A DNA stretch of 7,136 nt, taken from Candidatus Parepulonipiscium sp. PG-Nun2H_MBin03. Its GTDB lineage: Bacteria > Bacillota > Clostridia > Lachnospirales > Cellulosilyticaceae. Where the stretch lies: positions 1-7,136 of the forward strand of contig MDJN01000080.1 in the NCBI GenBank assembly GCA_001995005.1. Reading direction: 5' to 3'. The notes beneath the pieces are model-generated. The model made no database searches and was not told where the DNA came from. It saw only the letters and a program-made list of their open reading frames with translations. Position 1 is the stretch's first letter, and every line of letters starts with the position of its first letter. The translations under genes and the position numbers were made by a program. Below, piece by piece: positions 6,326 through 7,136 of the stretch.

Positions 6326-6961
6326 ATGAATTTAGTTACATTTAAAGGGCAGGCGGACACAATCATTGTAGTCTTAGATGAGATAGCCCCATTTAGAGAA
6401 ATTGCACAATGCTTTGATAATAAACTACAAGAATACAAATCCTTTTTTAAGGATGCGAATATACCCATGAAAATTAAAGGAAGAGATTTAACTGAGCAAG
6501 ACAAACAGATTTTATCCGAGATACTAACTAAAAACGATATAAATACTTGTATACACTGCGAAGAGCAAACAGTAAATACAGCAACAAAAAATAGTCAAGG
6601 AATAAATACTATATATTCAGTAGGAATATTACGCTCGGGTCAAGAAGTTGTTTCTGTAGGAAATGCTATTATATTGGGAGATGTAAATCCGGGGGCTGTT
6701 GTTAAGGCGGATAATAATATAATTATAATGGGAAATCTAAATGGCAGAGCATACGCTGGGTTATCTACAAGTTGTGAACGGACATTTGTTATTGCATACG
6801 GCATGAACCCTGAACAAGTTGGGATAGGGGAGTATATAGCTAATTCTCCAAAGGCTAGTAGAAAATATGTTGGATTTAATGTTCCAGAAATAGCATATGT
6901 AAATGAGCATAGGATATATGTTGATGAAGTAGATTTTAAAACATTACAAAGTATTATATAA
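6326..6961 (+). CDS. minC: Septum site-determining protein MinC
   Basis: The 211-residue protein has both MinC domains. MinC blocks FtsZ polymerisation away from midcell and is brought to the membrane by MinD, whose gene follows. The N-terminal FtsZ-inhibiting domain spans about residues 1-78 (starting VTFKGQADTIIVVLDE). A linker of about 20 residues leads to the C-terminal beta-helix domain (about 98-200), which dimerises and binds MinD. There the family motifs read LRSGQEVVSVGNAIILGDVN (102-121), PGAVVKADNNIIIMGNLNGR (122-141) and AYAG (142-145, commonly AHAG). The domain ends in PEIAYVNEHRIYVDEV. The ATG at 6326 is chosen because AAGGAG (6314-6319) lies 6 nt upstream. A GTG at 6302, eight codons earlier, lies upstream of that site and has no good ribosome-binding site. 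The gap to pbp2 is 44 bp and contains the -10 and start of a predicted promoter. Confidence 0.94.
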   Translation: MNLVTFKGQADTIIVVLDEIAPFREIAQCFDNKLQEYKSFFKDANIPMKIKGRDLTEQDKQILSEILTKNDINTCIHCEEQTVNTATKNSQGINTIYSVGILRSGQEVVSVGNAIILGDVNPGAVVKADNNIIIMGNLNGRAYAGLSTSCERTFVIAYGMNPEQVGIGEYIANSPKASRKYVGFNVPEIAYVNEHRIYVDEVDFKTLQSII

Positions 6962-6980
6962 GAAATAGGGGGTACAACAG

Positions 6981-7136
6981 ATGAGCCAGGTTATAGTAGT
7001 AACATCAGGAAAAGGAGGTGTTGGTAAAACAACCAGCACTGCTAATATAGGAACCGCACTTAGTTTATTAGGTAAAAAAGTAGTTTTACTAGATGCGGAT
7101 ATAGGTCTTAGAAATTTAGACGTTGTGATGGGGCTA
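6981..7136 (+). CDS. minD: Septum site-determining ATPase MinD, N-terminal fragment (3' end outside window)
   Basis: The first 52 codons run off the right edge. The encoded start, MSQVIVVTSGKGGVGKTT, contains the deviant Walker A motif of the ParA/MinD family at residues 10-18, with the signature lysine Lys11 and the P-loop lysine Lys16. This is followed by VVLLDADIGLRNLDVVMGL (34-52), in which Asp38 and Asp40 match the switch I/Walker A' region of MinD; the LRNLD run favours MinD over ParA/Soj. MinD is a peripheral membrane ATPase that recruits MinC. Its C-terminal membrane-targeting helix is not in the window. The ATG at 6981 follows an AGGGGG ribosome-binding site (6967-6972) with 8 nt spacing, and the gap after minC is 19 bp, so the two are likely cotranscribed. 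Confidence 0.95.
   Translation, partial: MSQVIVVTSGKGGVGKTTSTANIGTALSLLGKKVVLLDADIGLRNLDVVMGL

Overview
The window is a stretch of a bacterial chromosome from an AT-rich, Gram-positive-type bacterium, most likely a member of the Clostridia. This rests on strong AGGAGG ribosome-binding sites, a TTG start and a GTG start, heavy use of AGA/ATA codons, a DUF4321 gene next to mreB, the gene order mreB-mreC-mreD-pbp2-minC-minD, and an oversized PBP2 whose signature motifs read like those of clostridial PBP2 proteins. TGA is used as an ordinary stop (end of mreC). I cannot place the organism below the level of class from sequence alone.

Layout, all on the + strand. Positions 1-237 hold the C-terminal tail of a YgiQ-type radical SAM protein whose start lies outside the window. 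It is followed after 3 bp by a small two-helix membrane protein of the DUF4321 family (241-492). A 275-bp AT-rich intergenic region (493-767) carries a good housekeeping-type promoter (TTGAAA-17-TATTAT) and the ribosome-binding site of mreB. Then come mreB (768-1778), mreC (1794-2627), mreD (2624-3133, overlapping mreC by 4 bp) and a very large class B penicillin-binding protein 2 gene (3153-6281, 1042 aa). A second, near-consensus promoter (TTGAGT-17-TATAAT) straddles the end of pbp2 and precedes minC (6326-6961). The window ends 52 codons into minD (6981-7136).

Functionally this is a cell-shape and division-site cluster. MreB filaments, the MreC scaffold and the MreD membrane protein organise lateral-wall synthesis; PBP2 is the transpeptidase that cross-links it. 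MinC inhibits FtsZ assembly away from midcell and is recruited to the membrane by the ATPase MinD. minE would be expected just beyond the right edge.

I found no mobile element, CRISPR array, tRNA, rRNA or convincing riboswitch, and no evidence of a wholly new system. The most unusual item is PBP2: two long, mostly helical insertions, about 140 and 220 residues, make it roughly 1.5 times the length of a typical PBP2. The second lies between the SxN and KTG catalytic motifs. A Cys/Cys/His cluster in front of the SxN motif is a candidate metal site.
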